From assembly GCA_017410065.1 (NCBI GenBank), contig JAFQRL010000046.1:1-35207 (forward strand): a stretch of 35,207 nucleotides of DNA, in the 5' to 3' direction. The notes under the pieces were generated by a model that was not told the DNA's origin, made no database searches, and saw nothing but the letters and a program-made list of their open reading frames with translations. Of this stretch, positions 16,198 through 24,352 are shown piece after piece. The DNA is from Clostridia bacterium (GTDB taxonomy: Bacteria; Bacillota; Clostridia; Oscillospirales; CAG-272). Numbering within the stretch: the stretch's first letter is position 1; every line of letters starts with the position of its first letter. Position numbers and translations under genes: made by a program.

Positions 16198-16581
16198 TTA
16201 AGCCCGCTTTTCAGTTGCTCTGGACTCCGAGCAGGCTGGGCATATATACCTGACCTTAAGCTCGTATGAGTCGATCTCCCCTCCGATAATACCCGATAGC
16301 GTGAGAGCAAAATCGGGGACGTTAAAGTCTGAAATGCTGTGACATTCCGTACAGTAAAGATGTCCGTGGGGGATAAATGCACTATCGTATCTATCCGACG
16401 CGTCCTCGCCCGTTATGCGCCTTATCAGCTTGTCGCGCTCCAGGGCGTGCAAATTGTTATACACCGTGGCTCGGGAGATCTCGGGAAGTATTTCCTTCGC
16501 TCTCTCAAATATCTCCTCCGCGGTGTAGTGACACTTCTCGGAGCGAACGACTCGCAGTACCGCTTCACGCTGTTTCGTCAT
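16198..16581 (-). CDS. perR: Peroxide-responsive repressor PerR (Fur family)
   Basis: 127-residue metal-dependent repressor. The DNA-recognition helix region reads ISRATVYNNLHAL. All five regulatory metal ligands of B. subtilis PerR have counterparts: H18, D66 (RYD), H72 and H74 (PHGHLYC), and D85 (ISDF); the Asp at the last position is the PerR-type residue where Fur has Glu. The structural zinc site is C77/C80 and C114/C117. The N-terminus is about 18 residues shorter than in B. subtilis PerR. Start ATG 16581 with GGAGGAG close upstream. It has a consensus promoter flanked by two PerR-like boxes, which argues for autorepression relieved by peroxide. Rubrerythrin follows. Confidence 0.9.
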   Translation of the reverse strand: MTKQREAVLRVVRSEKCHYTAEEIFERAKEILPEISRATVYNNLHALERDKLIRRITGEDASDRYDSAFIPHGHLYCTECHSISDFNVPDFALTLSGIIGGEIDSYELKVRYICPACSESRATEKRA

Positions 16582-16654
16582 TTCTCCTCCAAGGTCGGCG
16601 CACTCGCCAACCCGCTTTATTTAATGATTACCATTTCCGCGATCTTTAAACAGG

Positions 16655-16673
16655 ATTTAGAATCATTCTAAAT
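16655..16673 (-). promoter_or_regulatory. PerR-like operator overlapping the perR transcription start
   Basis: ATTTAGAAT-C-ATTCTAAAT is a perfect 19-bp palindrome (16655-16673). Its core TTAGAATCATTCTAA follows the 7-1-7 PerR box TTATAATnATTATAA with one changed base per half. It lies immediately downstream of the -10 box. Confidence 0.75.
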
Positions 16674-16675
16674 TT

Positions 16676-16704
16676 ATTATACACGAAAGATTTCCGTTTG
16701 TCAA
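16676..16704 (-). promoter_or_regulatory. Sigma-A promoter of perR
   Basis: Minus strand TTGACA (16699-16704), 17-bp spacer, TATAAT (16676-16681): a perfect consensus promoter. The leader to ATG 16581 is about 85 nt. Confidence 0.85.
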
Positions 16705-16721
16705 TAGGTTTTTGAAAATTT

Positions 16722-16738
16722 TTTAGAATCGTTCTAAA
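16722..16738 (-). promoter_or_regulatory. Second PerR-like operator upstream of the perR -35
   Basis: TTTAGAA-TCG-TTCTAAA (16722-16738) repeats the first box with one central mismatch. The two boxes bracket the promoter with centres 66 bp apart, a spacing that would allow looping or cooperative occlusion. Confidence 0.65.
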
Positions 16739-16827
16739 TTTTTTATTTTGCTATTTGTATGCCGCTTTTTTATTACATACATTATTATTCAGGATATCGT
16801 AATTATTTCAAAAAAAGATAATTATTG

Positions 16828-16872
16828 CGATATATCCCACACGATATATCGTATTTTTTTGTAAAATATAAT
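16828..16872 (+). promoter_or_regulatory. Probable promoter/operator region of the XRE regulator
   Basis: CGATATATC occurs at 16828-16836 and 16842-16850; the second copy extends to the palindrome ACGATATATCGT (16841-16852). A related GATATCGTAATTAT lies at 16793-16806. TATAAT at 16867-16872 is a likely -10 without a clear -35. The repeated palindrome could be the binding site of the encoded regulator. Confidence 0.45.
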
Positions 16873-16896
16873 CAGACAACGAAAGGGGGAGTATAT

Positions 16897-17139
16897 GTGA
16901 ACACAAAAGAAGCGGTTGCGACAAGGATCATCGAGCTTTGCAGAGAGCGCGACCTCGCCATTAATGCCTTGGCAAACATTTCGGGCATACCTCCCTCGTC
17001 GGTATACAGCCTCTTGAACGAAAAAAGCCAAAACCCGGGGGTCGTAACGATCAAAAAGCTTTGCGACGGCTTGGAGATCACCCTCCGCGAATTTTTCAAT
17101 AGCAACCTGTTTGATAATATCGACCAGGAAATAAAATAG
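16897..17139 (+). CDS. Small XRE-family helix-turn-helix regulator
   Basis: 80-residue cytosolic protein that is almost only a Cro/C1-type HTH domain: RIIELCRERDLAINALA, then SGIPPSSVYSLLNEKSQNPG as the recognition region and VVTIKKLCDGLEITLREFF as the closing helices. I start at GTG 16897, with GGGGGAG five bases upstream; a longer reading from 16825 would run through the promoter. The overlapping ATG 16895 closes immediately. Own promoter and terminator, no partner gene. Likely autoregulated through the CGATATATC repeats upstream. It could be a lone regulator left by a mobile element, but nothing else supports that. Confidence 0.85.
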   Translation: MNTKEAVATRIIELCRERDLAINALANISGIPPSSVYSLLNEKSQNPGVVTIKKLCDGLEITLREFFNSNLFDNIDQEIK

Positions 17140-17180
17140 CAAGCAGAGCCGTTTTCGGAGCTGCTTGCTGTTTTTTCTTT
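17138..17180 (+). terminator. Terminator of the XRE gene
   Basis: Stem AGCAAGCAG...CTGCTTGCT (17138-17146, 17161-17169) with a 2-base mismatch and an inner CCG/CGG pairing is followed by GTTTTTTCTTT. The stem begins inside the stop codon. Confidence 0.8.
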
Positions 17181-17205
17181 CAATATTAATATATAAGAGA
17201 ATTTG

Positions 17206-17278
17206 ATATCTTTAAAAAGATCAACCCTTCGCCAAGGCTAACACAAGGAAAGCTATATCTTTAAAAAGATCAACCCTT
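17206..17278. repeat. 24-bp direct repeat at the 3' end of the GH31 gene
   Basis: ATATCTTTAAAAAGATCAACCCTT is present at 17206-17229 and 17255-17278. The right copy includes the last codons and stop of the GH31 gene; the left copy is an apparent duplicate 49 bp downstream of it. Each contains the small palindrome ATCTTTAAAAAGAT. Confidence 0.7.
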
Positions 17279-18838
17279 TGCCCGAACGAAATACGGAAGC
17301 ACAGATAGCGGCGCATCCACAGTCACGGTTCTGCCGCCCTCGTATTCGGTCTCGCCGAGGAAGAGCCACCTGCCCTCGGGGAGCACAACGCGGCGGCTTC
17401 TCTCGCCCTTTTTCAGCACAGGAGCGACGAGAATATCCGAGCCGAGAAGGAACTGATCGTTGATGCTCTCGTAGCCCGAGTGAGGATATTCGTATTCGAG
17501 GTGACGAAGTATGGGCTCGCCGCTGACCGCCGACGCCCTCACCTGTTCCTTTATATACTCGCCGAAGGCTTGATGAAGTCTTGCCGCATCAAGGCAGAGC
17601 TTCTGATTTTCCTTGCTCAACGCGTGCCAGGGTGCCCAGGAGAACTGTATCATCGGGAAAAGAGCCGAAAGCTGTGCCATACGGATAAAGAGCTCCTCGT
17701 CGCACTTAAAGCCCTCAACGTATTTATTGCTCCATTCGCCGCCGCCAACCATATCTGGGCAAATAAAGGGATGCCCGATAAGCCCCTGCAAAAGAGCCGC
17801 GGGAAGAATACTGTTTATTCCCTTGCCCTCCCAGGAGTGGTGTCTGTCCTGAAGTCGGGAGATCGCGCCCTTGCCGCCGCCCTTATAGGTGTCCTTGTAT
17901 TCGGAATATTCATATCTTGCGCCGAACTCGTTCCAGGCAATGTTGAGATCGTCGGGTCTGTATGCGGTTTGATTGCCGTTTATAACCCTTTTAGGGTTAT
18001 ACATTCCTATAATTCCTCCGTCCAGCTTAAAGCCGTCTGCGCCGTATTCGCTGATAAGGAAATCGAGCTGTCTACCCAGGAACTCTCTGTCTTCCTCTTT
18101 GCAGAAATTAAGTATTGCGCTATATCCGTTCCACCATTTAACGATAGCAGGTGTGCCGTCATCCGTGCGAAGGAAGTAATTTTTACCGCCTGCACCGCCA
18201 ATCATTCCCCAGGCGTCGCCCTCTGTGGCAAGGAAGAATTCCCTTCCCGCGCAGTTCACAAGAGGCACTACCCAAAGCATCACCTTAAAGCCCATTGCGT
18301 GAAGCTCGTCCATCATAGCCTTAGGATTAGGGAACTTGGCTCTATCAAAATCCCAGATACCGTAGTGCTTCTGCCAGCCCTCGTCGATCATAAGTATGCC
18401 CGGGGCGTAGCCGTTTTCCACGATGCCGTGAGCATATTCCAGAATGTCTTTTTGATTTTGGTTATAATCAAACTCCATCCAGGTGTTGTATTGAGCCGTG
18501 TCAAAGAATTTGAGGGGAGGCGTCTTTCCCGAGAAGGGGAAATATTTTTTCGATGCCGCAAGATACGCCTCCCGCAGAGTGTCTCCACCCTTGCCGAGAA
18601 TTATATCAGCCTCGCTCTCAAGCCTGAATTCCCCCTCCGAGGCGCTCACCCGAAGCGGCTTTTCAGACCATATATATCTGCCGAGCGACGATATGTAAAG
18701 CGGCATCGTCTGATTATAGCCGTAATACATATCCAATTCATACCCCATAGTAGACGCCGAAAGAGGCATCGGCTCTGCGTTGGCAACCGAGCCGCCCCAC
18801 CAATATTCGCCCTCAAGCATTTTAACGGTAAGCTTCAT
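17270..18838 (-). CDS. Glycoside hydrolase family 31 (alpha-glycosidase)
   Basis: 522-residue retaining alpha-glycosidase with no signal peptide, so probably cytosolic. The TIM barrel shows GILMIDEGW (about 147-155), GFKVMLWVVP (183-192) and the nucleophile motif ADGFKLDGG with D273. D331 in RLQDRHHSWEGKG is a candidate acid/base. A short beta-sandwich precedes the barrel and a C-terminal beta domain (PILRHLEYEYP, GSDILVAPVL) closes it, as in GH31. It is shorter than most GH31 enzymes (600-800 residues), consistent with a compact subgroup. Start ATG 18838 follows GGGGAGGG. It is divergent from an AraC regulator, the usual arrangement for sugar-inducible glycosidases. Substrate not determinable. 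Confidence 0.9.
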   Translation of the reverse strand: MKLTVKMLEGEYWWGGSVANAEPMPLSASTMGYELDMYYGYNQTMPLYISSLGRYIWSEKPLRVSASEGEFRLESEADIILGKGGDTLREAYLAASKKYFPFSGKTPPLKFFDTAQYNTWMEFDYNQNQKDILEYAHGIVENGYAPGILMIDEGWQKHYGIWDFDRAKFPNPKAMMDELHAMGFKVMLWVVPLVNCAGREFFLATEGDAWGMIGGAGGKNYFLRTDDGTPAIVKWWNGYSAILNFCKEEDREFLGRQLDFLISEYGADGFKLDGGIIGMYNPKRVINGNQTAYRPDDLNIAWNEFGARYEYSEYKDTYKGGGKGAISRLQDRHHSWEGKGINSILPAALLQGLIGHPFICPDMVGGGEWSNKYVEGFKCDEELFIRMAQLSALFPMIQFSWAPWHALSKENQKLCLDAARLHQAFGEYIKEQVRASAVSGEPILRHLEYEYPHSGYESINDQFLLGSDILVAPVLKKGERSRRVVLPEGRWLFLGETEYEGGRTVTVDAPLSVLPYFVRAKG

Positions 18839-18903
18839 TTCAAAACCCTCCCCGATTATTTCTTTTCATTTATCATTTTAACACAAAATATCTCCCAAAA
18901 CCA

Positions 18904-18932
18904 TTGATTTTTGTGGTGCATATATGTTAAAA
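18904..18932 (+). promoter_or_regulatory. Candidate promoter of the AraC-family gene
   Basis: TTGATT (18904-18909), 17-bp spacer, TTAAAA (18927-18932). It lies in the 131-bp divergent region shared with GH31, where a regulator could act on both genes. AAAGGAG stands 5 nt before ATG 18970. Confidence 0.5.
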
Positions 18933-18969
18933 TGTTGCTATATGGACTTTTTCTGTTAAAGGAGTCGTT

Positions 18970-19737
18970 ATGATAGAGATAGTTTTACAAAAAACCGCCT
19001 CCACCGATATTATCCCCCTGTGTGTTGGCGAGCATATCACCCCGTCAAGCCACCGCTTCGGACCCCATATAAGAGACTTCACCCTTATCCACTTTTGCCT
19101 CTCGGGCAAGGGCACCCTTTCAAACGACCGCGGCGACCATCCCGTCTCGGCGGGCGAGCTATTTATTATCCGCGAGGGCGAGCTCACCACCTACACCGCA
19201 GACGAGCGCGACCCCTGGCACTACGTTTGGGTCGGCTTTGTTGGCGGTCTTGCAAGGAGCTTCGATAGCGCACCCGACGTAATAAAGACCCCGACCGGGC
19301 TCGGGGAAAAGCTCCGCGAGGCGATCCTCTGCGGCACGGCGTCGCCCGAAATTTATATCTCAATGATATATGAGCTGATGCACCATCTTTTCAGCGGCTC
19401 AAGAGAGCCTCAGGATAAGCTCGCCGAAATACGCCGCTACATAAAATACGAATATATGAAGGACCTGACGGCAGGCGGTCTTGCAAAACGCTTCGGCTTC
19501 GACCGCTCCCACCTTTATCGCATCTTCAAGGCTCGCTTCGGCGTTGGCATCAAGGAATATCTCACCGAGGTGAGAATGTCTCACGCCCGCGACCTGCTCC
19601 TCGGCGGACACAGAGTGGCAGACACGGCGTATATGGTTGGCTACCACGACGAATTCAATTTTTCAAAGGCATTCTCCGCCTACTTCGGCTATCCCCCAAG
19701 CAAGGCGGCAAAGCAGGAAAAGAAACCAAAAGCTTAA
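18970..19737 (+). CDS. AraC-family transcriptional regulator
   Basis: 255-residue activator or repressor. The N-terminal 100 residues form a cupin-like sugar-sensing domain (HFCLSGKGTL, AGELFIIREGELTTY, PWHYVWVGF). The C-terminal double HTH (about 153-250) has AGGLAKRFGFDRSHLYRIFK and the family signature ADTAYMVGYHDEFNFSKAFSAYFGYPPS. Start ATG 18970 has AAAGGAG five bases upstream. Likely controls the divergent GH31 gene, and perhaps the creatininase-family gene that follows with its own promoter. Confidence 0.93.
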   Translation: MIEIVLQKTASTDIIPLCVGEHITPSSHRFGPHIRDFTLIHFCLSGKGTLSNDRGDHPVSAGELFIIREGELTTYTADERDPWHYVWVGFVGGLARSFDSAPDVIKTPTGLGEKLREAILCGTASPEIYISMIYELMHHLFSGSREPQDKLAEIRRYIKYEYMKDLTAGGLAKRFGFDRSHLYRIFKARFGVGIKEYLTEVRMSHARDLLLGGHRVADTAYMVGYHDEFNFSKAFSAYFGYPPSKAAKQEKKPKA

Positions 19738-19809
19738 TATAAGATCCGCCAAGGTTTGATATAAGGTCCGAAAGGTTTGATATAAGGTCCGAAAGGTTTG
19801 ATATCAAAT
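19738..19809. repeat. 21-bp tandem repeat, about three copies
   Basis: AAGGTTTGATATAAGGTCCGA repeats exactly at 19751-19771 and 19772-19792, followed by a partial copy (19793-19804) and preceded by a diverged half-copy from 19738. It begins right after the araC stop and ends 20 bp before the next promoter. The AAGGTTTGAT core is reminiscent of the AAGGGTTGAT in the repeat after GH31. Confidence 0.8.
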
Positions 19810-19827
19810 ACAATTTTGCTCCGTCTC

Positions 19828-19856
19828 TTGACATACCCCCTCACTTTATATAAAAT
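19828..19856 (+). promoter_or_regulatory. Sigma-A promoter of the creatininase-family gene
   Basis: TTGACA (19828-19833), 17-bp spacer, TAAAAT (19851-19856). ATG 19897 follows after a leader of about 35 nt. Confidence 0.75.
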
Positions 19857-19896
19857 TGAATTATCCCCGATACCTCGGGCGCGAAAGGAAAAAATT

Positions 19897-20748
19897 ATGC
19901 TTTGGGAAGAACTCAGACAAGACGAATTCAAACCCGCAGTTGAAGCGGCAGGCAGGGTCTGCCTTTTGCCCATCGGTTGCGTTGAATCTCACGGAATACA
20001 CCTCCCCCTCGCCTGCGACGTTATGCACGTTTATCATCAGTGCAAGCTCGCCGCCGAAAAGGAAAGCGCGGTAGTGTTCCCCCCTCTTTACTTTGGAGAA
20101 AAATCAGGCGCGGGAGAGCACCCCGGCACTATAATTTTCCCCGAGATCCTTATTCATCAGATACTCGAGCAGTGCTGCAAGGAGATCTACCGCAACGGCT
20201 TCAAGAAAATACTTATCGTCAGCGGTCACGGCGGCAACACGAATATGCTCAATAACTTCGCAAGATCCACCCTCCAAACCAGAACGGGTTATCTTGTGTT
20301 CGTCCTCAACCCCACCCTTAACACCTCCTATCCCAAAGCGTTGCTCGCAAATATAGAAAAATACCCCTACCTCACCGCAGAGGATATAGAGGTCCTCGAA
20401 GCCTACGGCGATAAGAGAGGCGGCCACGGCTGCTTCACCGAAACAGGCTGGATGTACGATGCCCGCCCCGACCTCACAAGGCTCGACCTTATGAACGCAA
20501 AGGACGGCACAAACCGCCACGTTTGGGACGAGTTTGGAAAGCGTAGCATTTATTCCCCCTTCGGCTGGATGGCAAACTTCCCCGACTCTCTCTCGGCAGA
20601 TTACCACGAGGGTATGAACGAGAGGATCGCCCACGCAATGACAGAGGCAAGCGTTAATAACCTTGCGGATGTCATAAGCTTCCTCAAGGAAGAAACCATC
20701 TCAGAAAACTTCTATAACCAGTGGGCAGAAAAGAATCCCCTTATCTGA
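19897..20748 (+). CDS. Creatininase-family amidohydrolase
   Basis: 283-residue cytosolic metallo-amidohydrolase of the creatinine amidohydrolase/MftE family. Binuclear metal-site motifs are present: PIGCVESHGIHLPLACDV (Glu, His, Asp ligands), LIVSGHGGNTNM, and later GGHGCFTETG with a ligand Glu. ATG 19897 has AAAGGAA about 8 nt upstream; an earlier in-frame start at 19798 would overlap the tandem repeat and promoter. It has its own promoter and a terminator. True substrates of most family members are unknown; creatinine is unlikely to be the natural one here. Its position after a GH31/AraC pair hints at sugar-derived or amide metabolites, which is only a guess. Confidence 0.9.
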   Translation: MLWEELRQDEFKPAVEAAGRVCLLPIGCVESHGIHLPLACDVMHVYHQCKLAAEKESAVVFPPLYFGEKSGAGEHPGTIIFPEILIHQILEQCCKEIYRNGFKKILIVSGHGGNTNMLNNFARSTLQTRTGYLVFVLNPTLNTSYPKALLANIEKYPYLTAEDIEVLEAYGDKRGGHGCFTETGWMYDARPDLTRLDLMNAKDGTNRHVWDEFGKRSIYSPFGWMANFPDSLSADYHEGMNERIAHAMTEASVNNLADVISFLKEETISENFYNQWAEKNPLI

Positions 20749-20804
20749 TTTTTCCCGCTTTTTGCAAACAATTATTTTCAAATAGAGGGGCTTGCTAAAC
20801 AAAA

Positions 20805-20852
20805 AAAGAGATAGCATTTCGGCAGATCAAATACCGATTTGTTATCTCTTTT
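20805..20852 (+). terminator. Bidirectional terminator between the creatininase-family gene and pheT
   Basis: Stem AAAGAGATAGCA / TGTTATCTCTTT with a long partly paired loop (CGG...CCG) is followed by T-rich sequence on both strands (CTTTTTGG on plus, CTCTTTTTTT on minus). It serves both convergent transcripts. The rest of 20853-20930 shows no other feature. Confidence 0.75.
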
Positions 20853-20930
20853 TGGTTTATATTAGATTTTGATTCGTCCGTCCAGGGCTTGATGGCAGCC
20901 GTTTGGCGATCCTTTGGGGCTTTGTACCCC

Positions 20931-23297
20931 TTATCTCACGGTCATTCCGAGCTTTGCGAGTGCCTCGCAGATAGCATCGGTCGCGGGTGAGAGCTCCTGC
21001 TTTGTGAGAGTTCTCTCGTTTGAGATGAAGGAGAAGCGGAGAGTTACCGTGGAGGTATCGCCGTCCTGATAGGTGTCCTTAAGTGTAACGCCTGCGAGAA
21101 TATCGCCTGCCGCGGAGGTTGCCGCGGTGAGAAGACGGGAGAACACGATCTCGCCGATATTCGCCGCAAAGGTGATATCAATATCGATCGCGGGGAACTT
21201 GGAGGGCTCCTTATACTTAACCGCGCCCGCAGTCACCTTGGAGAAGCTCTCGGTGAAGATCTCAAAGAACGAGGCAGCGCACTTCTTATCAATATTTTCA
21301 AGCACCGTGGGGTGAGGAACCGAAAGATAACCGATCTTCACGCCGTCAACGGTGATATCAAAGCTGTTCACAGGGTGCTCAAAATCGAAATCGCACTCGG
21401 CGGAAACGAATTCGCACTCCTTGTGAAGAATATCGGTGCAAAGCTCAAGAGCCGCGTCTCTCGCCTTAAGGAATACCGCCTCCTCGCTATCAGCCTTGGA
21501 GAAGAACACCGCGCCAAGCTTATTCTGCTCGTCGCACTCGCCATTCTCGCGAAGACCGCAAACGGTGTGACCGATCTCAAAAATACCGAAGCTCTCGGCG
21601 TAGGATCTGTTGTCCTTCACGAAGGAAAGAAGGGTGGGTATCATAGAAACACGAAGAACCGAGTGATCGGGAGTCTGCGCATTTATAACTCTCACGTTAT
21701 CGGGAGTTGCGATGCCAAGCTCCTTGTTCTTCTGCATATCCGACCAGATGTAGGAATGAACCTCGTGCATACGGTAGCTCTTAACGAGAAGATCCTTCAT
21801 TCTGTCCTCATTCGATTTAAGGATCTCCTTTCTCACGGGAAGAAGGGGGCTCTCCGCGGTGAAGATCTCAAAGTTATCGTAGCCGTAAATTCTTGTGATC
21901 TCCTCGATGATATCAGCCTTGATGGTAACGTCCTTGGTTGCTCTCCAGGAGGGAACGACCGCTGTGAATTTGTCGCCGTCGCGAGTCATACCGAAGCCGA
22001 GGGCGGTGAGGGTCGTCATAATTCTATCGGAGGAAATGTCTATACCCGTGTAGCGATCAACGTACCTCTTATCGAAATCAAGAGTGATCGTGGGATAGTG
22101 CTTAACGTAAGCATCCGAGAAGGAGGAGATGACCTCACAGCCTTCGTCGTTATCGCAAAGAAGCTTAAGAAGCCTCTCTGTTGCAACACGGCAAAGCTCG
22201 GGATCAAGCATCTTCTCGTATCTCATAGAAGCGTCGGTACGCAGACCCAGCCTCGTGGTGGTCTTACGGACCGAAATGCCGTCGAAGGTGGCAGACTCAA
22301 GAAGGAGAGACGTCGTGTTATCCTCGATCTTGGACGCCTCGCCGCCCATAACGCCCGCGATCGCAACAGGCTCGTTGCCCGAGGTGATCATAAGCATATT
22401 TTCATCAATATTTCTAACCACGCCGTCAAGGGTCTCAAACTTAAGCCCCTCGGGGAAGGTCTGCACCTCGATCTTATCAACCTTTGCATTATCAAAGGCG
22501 TGCATAGGCTGACCCAGCTCCATCATAACGTAGTTTGTAAGGTCTGCAAGGAAATTGATAGCGCGAGAGCCGCAGTAGTAAAGGCGGATGCGCATATTCG
22601 CGGGAGAGATCTTTCTCGTTACGTTCTTCACCTTGATGGCGGTGTAGCGGTAAACGAGCTCGGTCGCACGAACGTCAACCTCAACCGCGGGAAGACCGTC
22701 GAACTGCGCCACGTCAAGAAGCTCGGGAGCCTTAAGCTCTCTGCCCGTAAGGGTGGCAAACTCGCGCGCCATTCCGTAATGGCTCCAAAGGTCGGGGCGG
22801 TTTGTGAGAGACTTGTTGTCAACCTCAAAAATAATATCGTCAATATCCCAGATATCCTTGATATCCGTGCCGAGAGGAGCGTCCTCGGTTATCTCCACGA
22901 TGCCCGAATGATCGTCCGAAATACCAAGTTCTGCCTCCGAGCAGCACATACCGTAGGAGGTGTAGCCCGCAAGAGCTCTCGGAGCTATGGTGATCTCACC
23001 AACTCTGCCGCCAACCGTGGCAAGAGCAACCTTCATTCCCTCGCGAACGTTGGGCGCGCCGCAAACGATATCAACCACCTCGTCGCCCTTATCCACCTTA
23101 AGAAGATGAAGCTTCTTCGACTCGGGATGATTTTCCACCGAGAGTATCTTCGCAACCACAACGCCCGAAATATCCGAGCCGCGCTCGATAATGTCCTCAA
23201 CCTCGGCGGTGGAAAGAGTGAAATTGTGTATAAGTGACTTTCTGTCAAGATCGGAGAGATCAACGAAATCTCCTATCCAATTCATAGATAAAAACAT
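20931..23297 (-). CDS. pheT: Phenylalanine--tRNA ligase beta subunit
   Basis: 788-residue large subunit of the alpha2-beta2 enzyme that charges tRNA-Phe. In order it has an N-terminal catalytic-like start (MNWIGDFVDL), an EMAP-type tRNA-binding domain (about 39-150, VVVAKILSVENHPESKKLHLLKVD), the B3/B4 editing domain (about 210-380), the B5 domain, a catalytic-like core and the C-terminal FDX-ACB anticodon-binding domain (FPAIDIDITFAANIG onward). Length is normal. ATG 23297 has AAGGAGAG upstream. It starts 17 nt after the pheS stop and shares its promoter. Confidence 0.97.
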   Translation of the reverse strand: MFLSMNWIGDFVDLSDLDRKSLIHNFTLSTAEVEDIIERGSDISGVVVAKILSVENHPESKKLHLLKVDKGDEVVDIVCGAPNVREGMKVALATVGGRVGEITIAPRALAGYTSYGMCCSEAELGISDDHSGIVEITEDAPLGTDIKDIWDIDDIIFEVDNKSLTNRPDLWSHYGMAREFATLTGRELKAPELLDVAQFDGLPAVEVDVRATELVYRYTAIKVKNVTRKISPANMRIRLYYCGSRAINFLADLTNYVMMELGQPMHAFDNAKVDKIEVQTFPEGLKFETLDGVVRNIDENMLMITSGNEPVAIAGVMGGEASKIEDNTTSLLLESATFDGISVRKTTTRLGLRTDASMRYEKMLDPELCRVATERLLKLLCDNDEGCEVISSFSDAYVKHYPTITLDFDKRYVDRYTGIDISSDRIMTTLTALGFGMTRDGDKFTAVVPSWRATKDVTIKADIIEEITRIYGYDNFEIFTAESPLLPVRKEILKSNEDRMKDLLVKSYRMHEVHSYIWSDMQKNKELGIATPDNVRVINAQTPDHSVLRVSMIPTLLSFVKDNRSYAESFGIFEIGHTVCGLRENGECDEQNKLGAVFFSKADSEEAVFLKARDAALELCTDILHKECEFVSAECDFDFEHPVNSFDITVDGVKIGYLSVPHPTVLENIDKKCAASFFEIFTESFSKVTAGAVKYKEPSKFPAIDIDITFAANIGEIVFSRLLTAATSAAGDILAGVTLKDTYQDGDTSTVTLRFSFISNERTLTKQELSPATDAICEALAKLGMTVR

Positions 23298-23314
23298 TTT
23301 TCTCTCTCCTTTCC

Positions 23315-24337
23315 TTAAATAGACTTGAACTGCGAGAGTGCCTTAAGGCTGCCGCTGTTGAAATCACGGATGTCCTTAACACCGTACTTCATCATTGCAA
23401 GACGGGTGAGACCGAGACCAAAGGCAAAGCCCGAATACTTCTCTGTGTCAATACCGCCCTCGGAAAGCACGTTGGGATGGATCATTCCGCAGGGGCAAAG
23501 CTCAAGCCAACCCGAATTCTTGCAGGAGGGACAGCCCGCGCCGCCGCAGATCTCGCAGTTGATATCAAGCTCAAAGCCGGGCTCCACGAAGGGGAAGAAG
23601 CCGGGACGAAGCCTTACCTTAACGTCTCTCTTGAATACCTCGGAAAGCATCGTCTTCATAAAATAGATAAGGTTGGAAATAGAGATATTCTCATCTATCA
23701 TCATACCCTCCATCTGGAAGAAGGTGTTTTCGTGGCAAGCGTCGGTGGACTCATTGCGGAAGCATCTTCCGGGGAAGATGGCGCGAAGGGGTGCACCGTA
23801 CTTTTTCATAATATGGTTCTGCGCCGCAGAGGTGTGTGTCTTAAGCAGCTGACCGTTATCAAGATAATAGGTATCCTGCATATCGCGGGCAGGGTGATGC
23901 TTGGGAATGTTCAACGCCTCAAAGCACTTATAGTCGTCAACTATCTCGTCGTAATTCTCAATGGTGAAGCCCATAGAGATAAAGACCTCCTCAACCTCAC
24001 GGGTCGCAAGGGTGATGGGATGGTAGGAGCCAAGCTCCTCTGCTCCTCTGAGGGTGGGATTATACTTCTTCGCGCTTCTGATACGCGCCGCAACAGCCGC
24101 CGCGCGCAGAGCCTCGCCTGCCTCGGCAATAGCCGTCTCTACCTCGGTCTTAAGGCTGTTTATAAGCTGACCCGCCTCGCGCTTATCGCTGACGTCGCGC
24201 AAGCCCTGCATAAGTGCCGCAACGTGACCCTTCTTTCCAAGATACTCAACTCGAAGATTTTCAAGAGCCGCACTGTCTGCCGCCGCACCGAGCGCCTCGT
24301 TGAAGCGGGCACGAAGCTCCTCAATTCTCGTTTTCAT
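23315..24337 (-). CDS. pheS: Phenylalanine--tRNA ligase alpha subunit
   Basis: 340-residue catalytic subunit of phenylalanyl-tRNA synthetase. An N-terminal coiled-coil (about 1-85, KTRIEELRARFNEAL) contacts tRNA. Class II motif 2 is FPGRCFRNESTDACHENTFF; motif 3 is FAFGLGLTRLAMMKYG. A CxxC pair (CEICGGAGCPSCKNSGW) and CPCG lie between. I use ATG 24337 because GAAAGGA lies about 7 nt upstream; an earlier in-frame TTG at 24361 has none. First gene of pheST. The leader is only about 50 nt and has no T-box, unlike many Bacillota aminoacyl-tRNA synthetase genes. Confidence 0.97.
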   Translation of the reverse strand: MKTRIEELRARFNEALGAAADSAALENLRVEYLGKKGHVAALMQGLRDVSDKREAGQLINSLKTEVETAIAEAGEALRAAAVAARIRSAKKYNPTLRGAEELGSYHPITLATREVEEVFISMGFTIENYDEIVDDYKCFEALNIPKHHPARDMQDTYYLDNGQLLKTHTSAAQNHIMKKYGAPLRAIFPGRCFRNESTDACHENTFFQMEGMMIDENISISNLIYFMKTMLSEVFKRDVKVRLRPGFFPFVEPGFELDINCEICGGAGCPSCKNSGWLELCPCGMIHPNVLSEGGIDTEKYSGFAFGLGLTRLAMMKYGVKDIRDFNSGSLKALSQFKSI

Positions 24338-24352
24338 TTTATCGTCCTTTCC

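Noticed and set aside
21312..23237. 641-codon ORF on the plus strand opposite pheT
   Set aside because: It is a shadow of the well-recognised pheT frame, with no ribosome binding site and no domain; similar long shadows lie opposite the GTPase, GH31 and secreted-protein genes.
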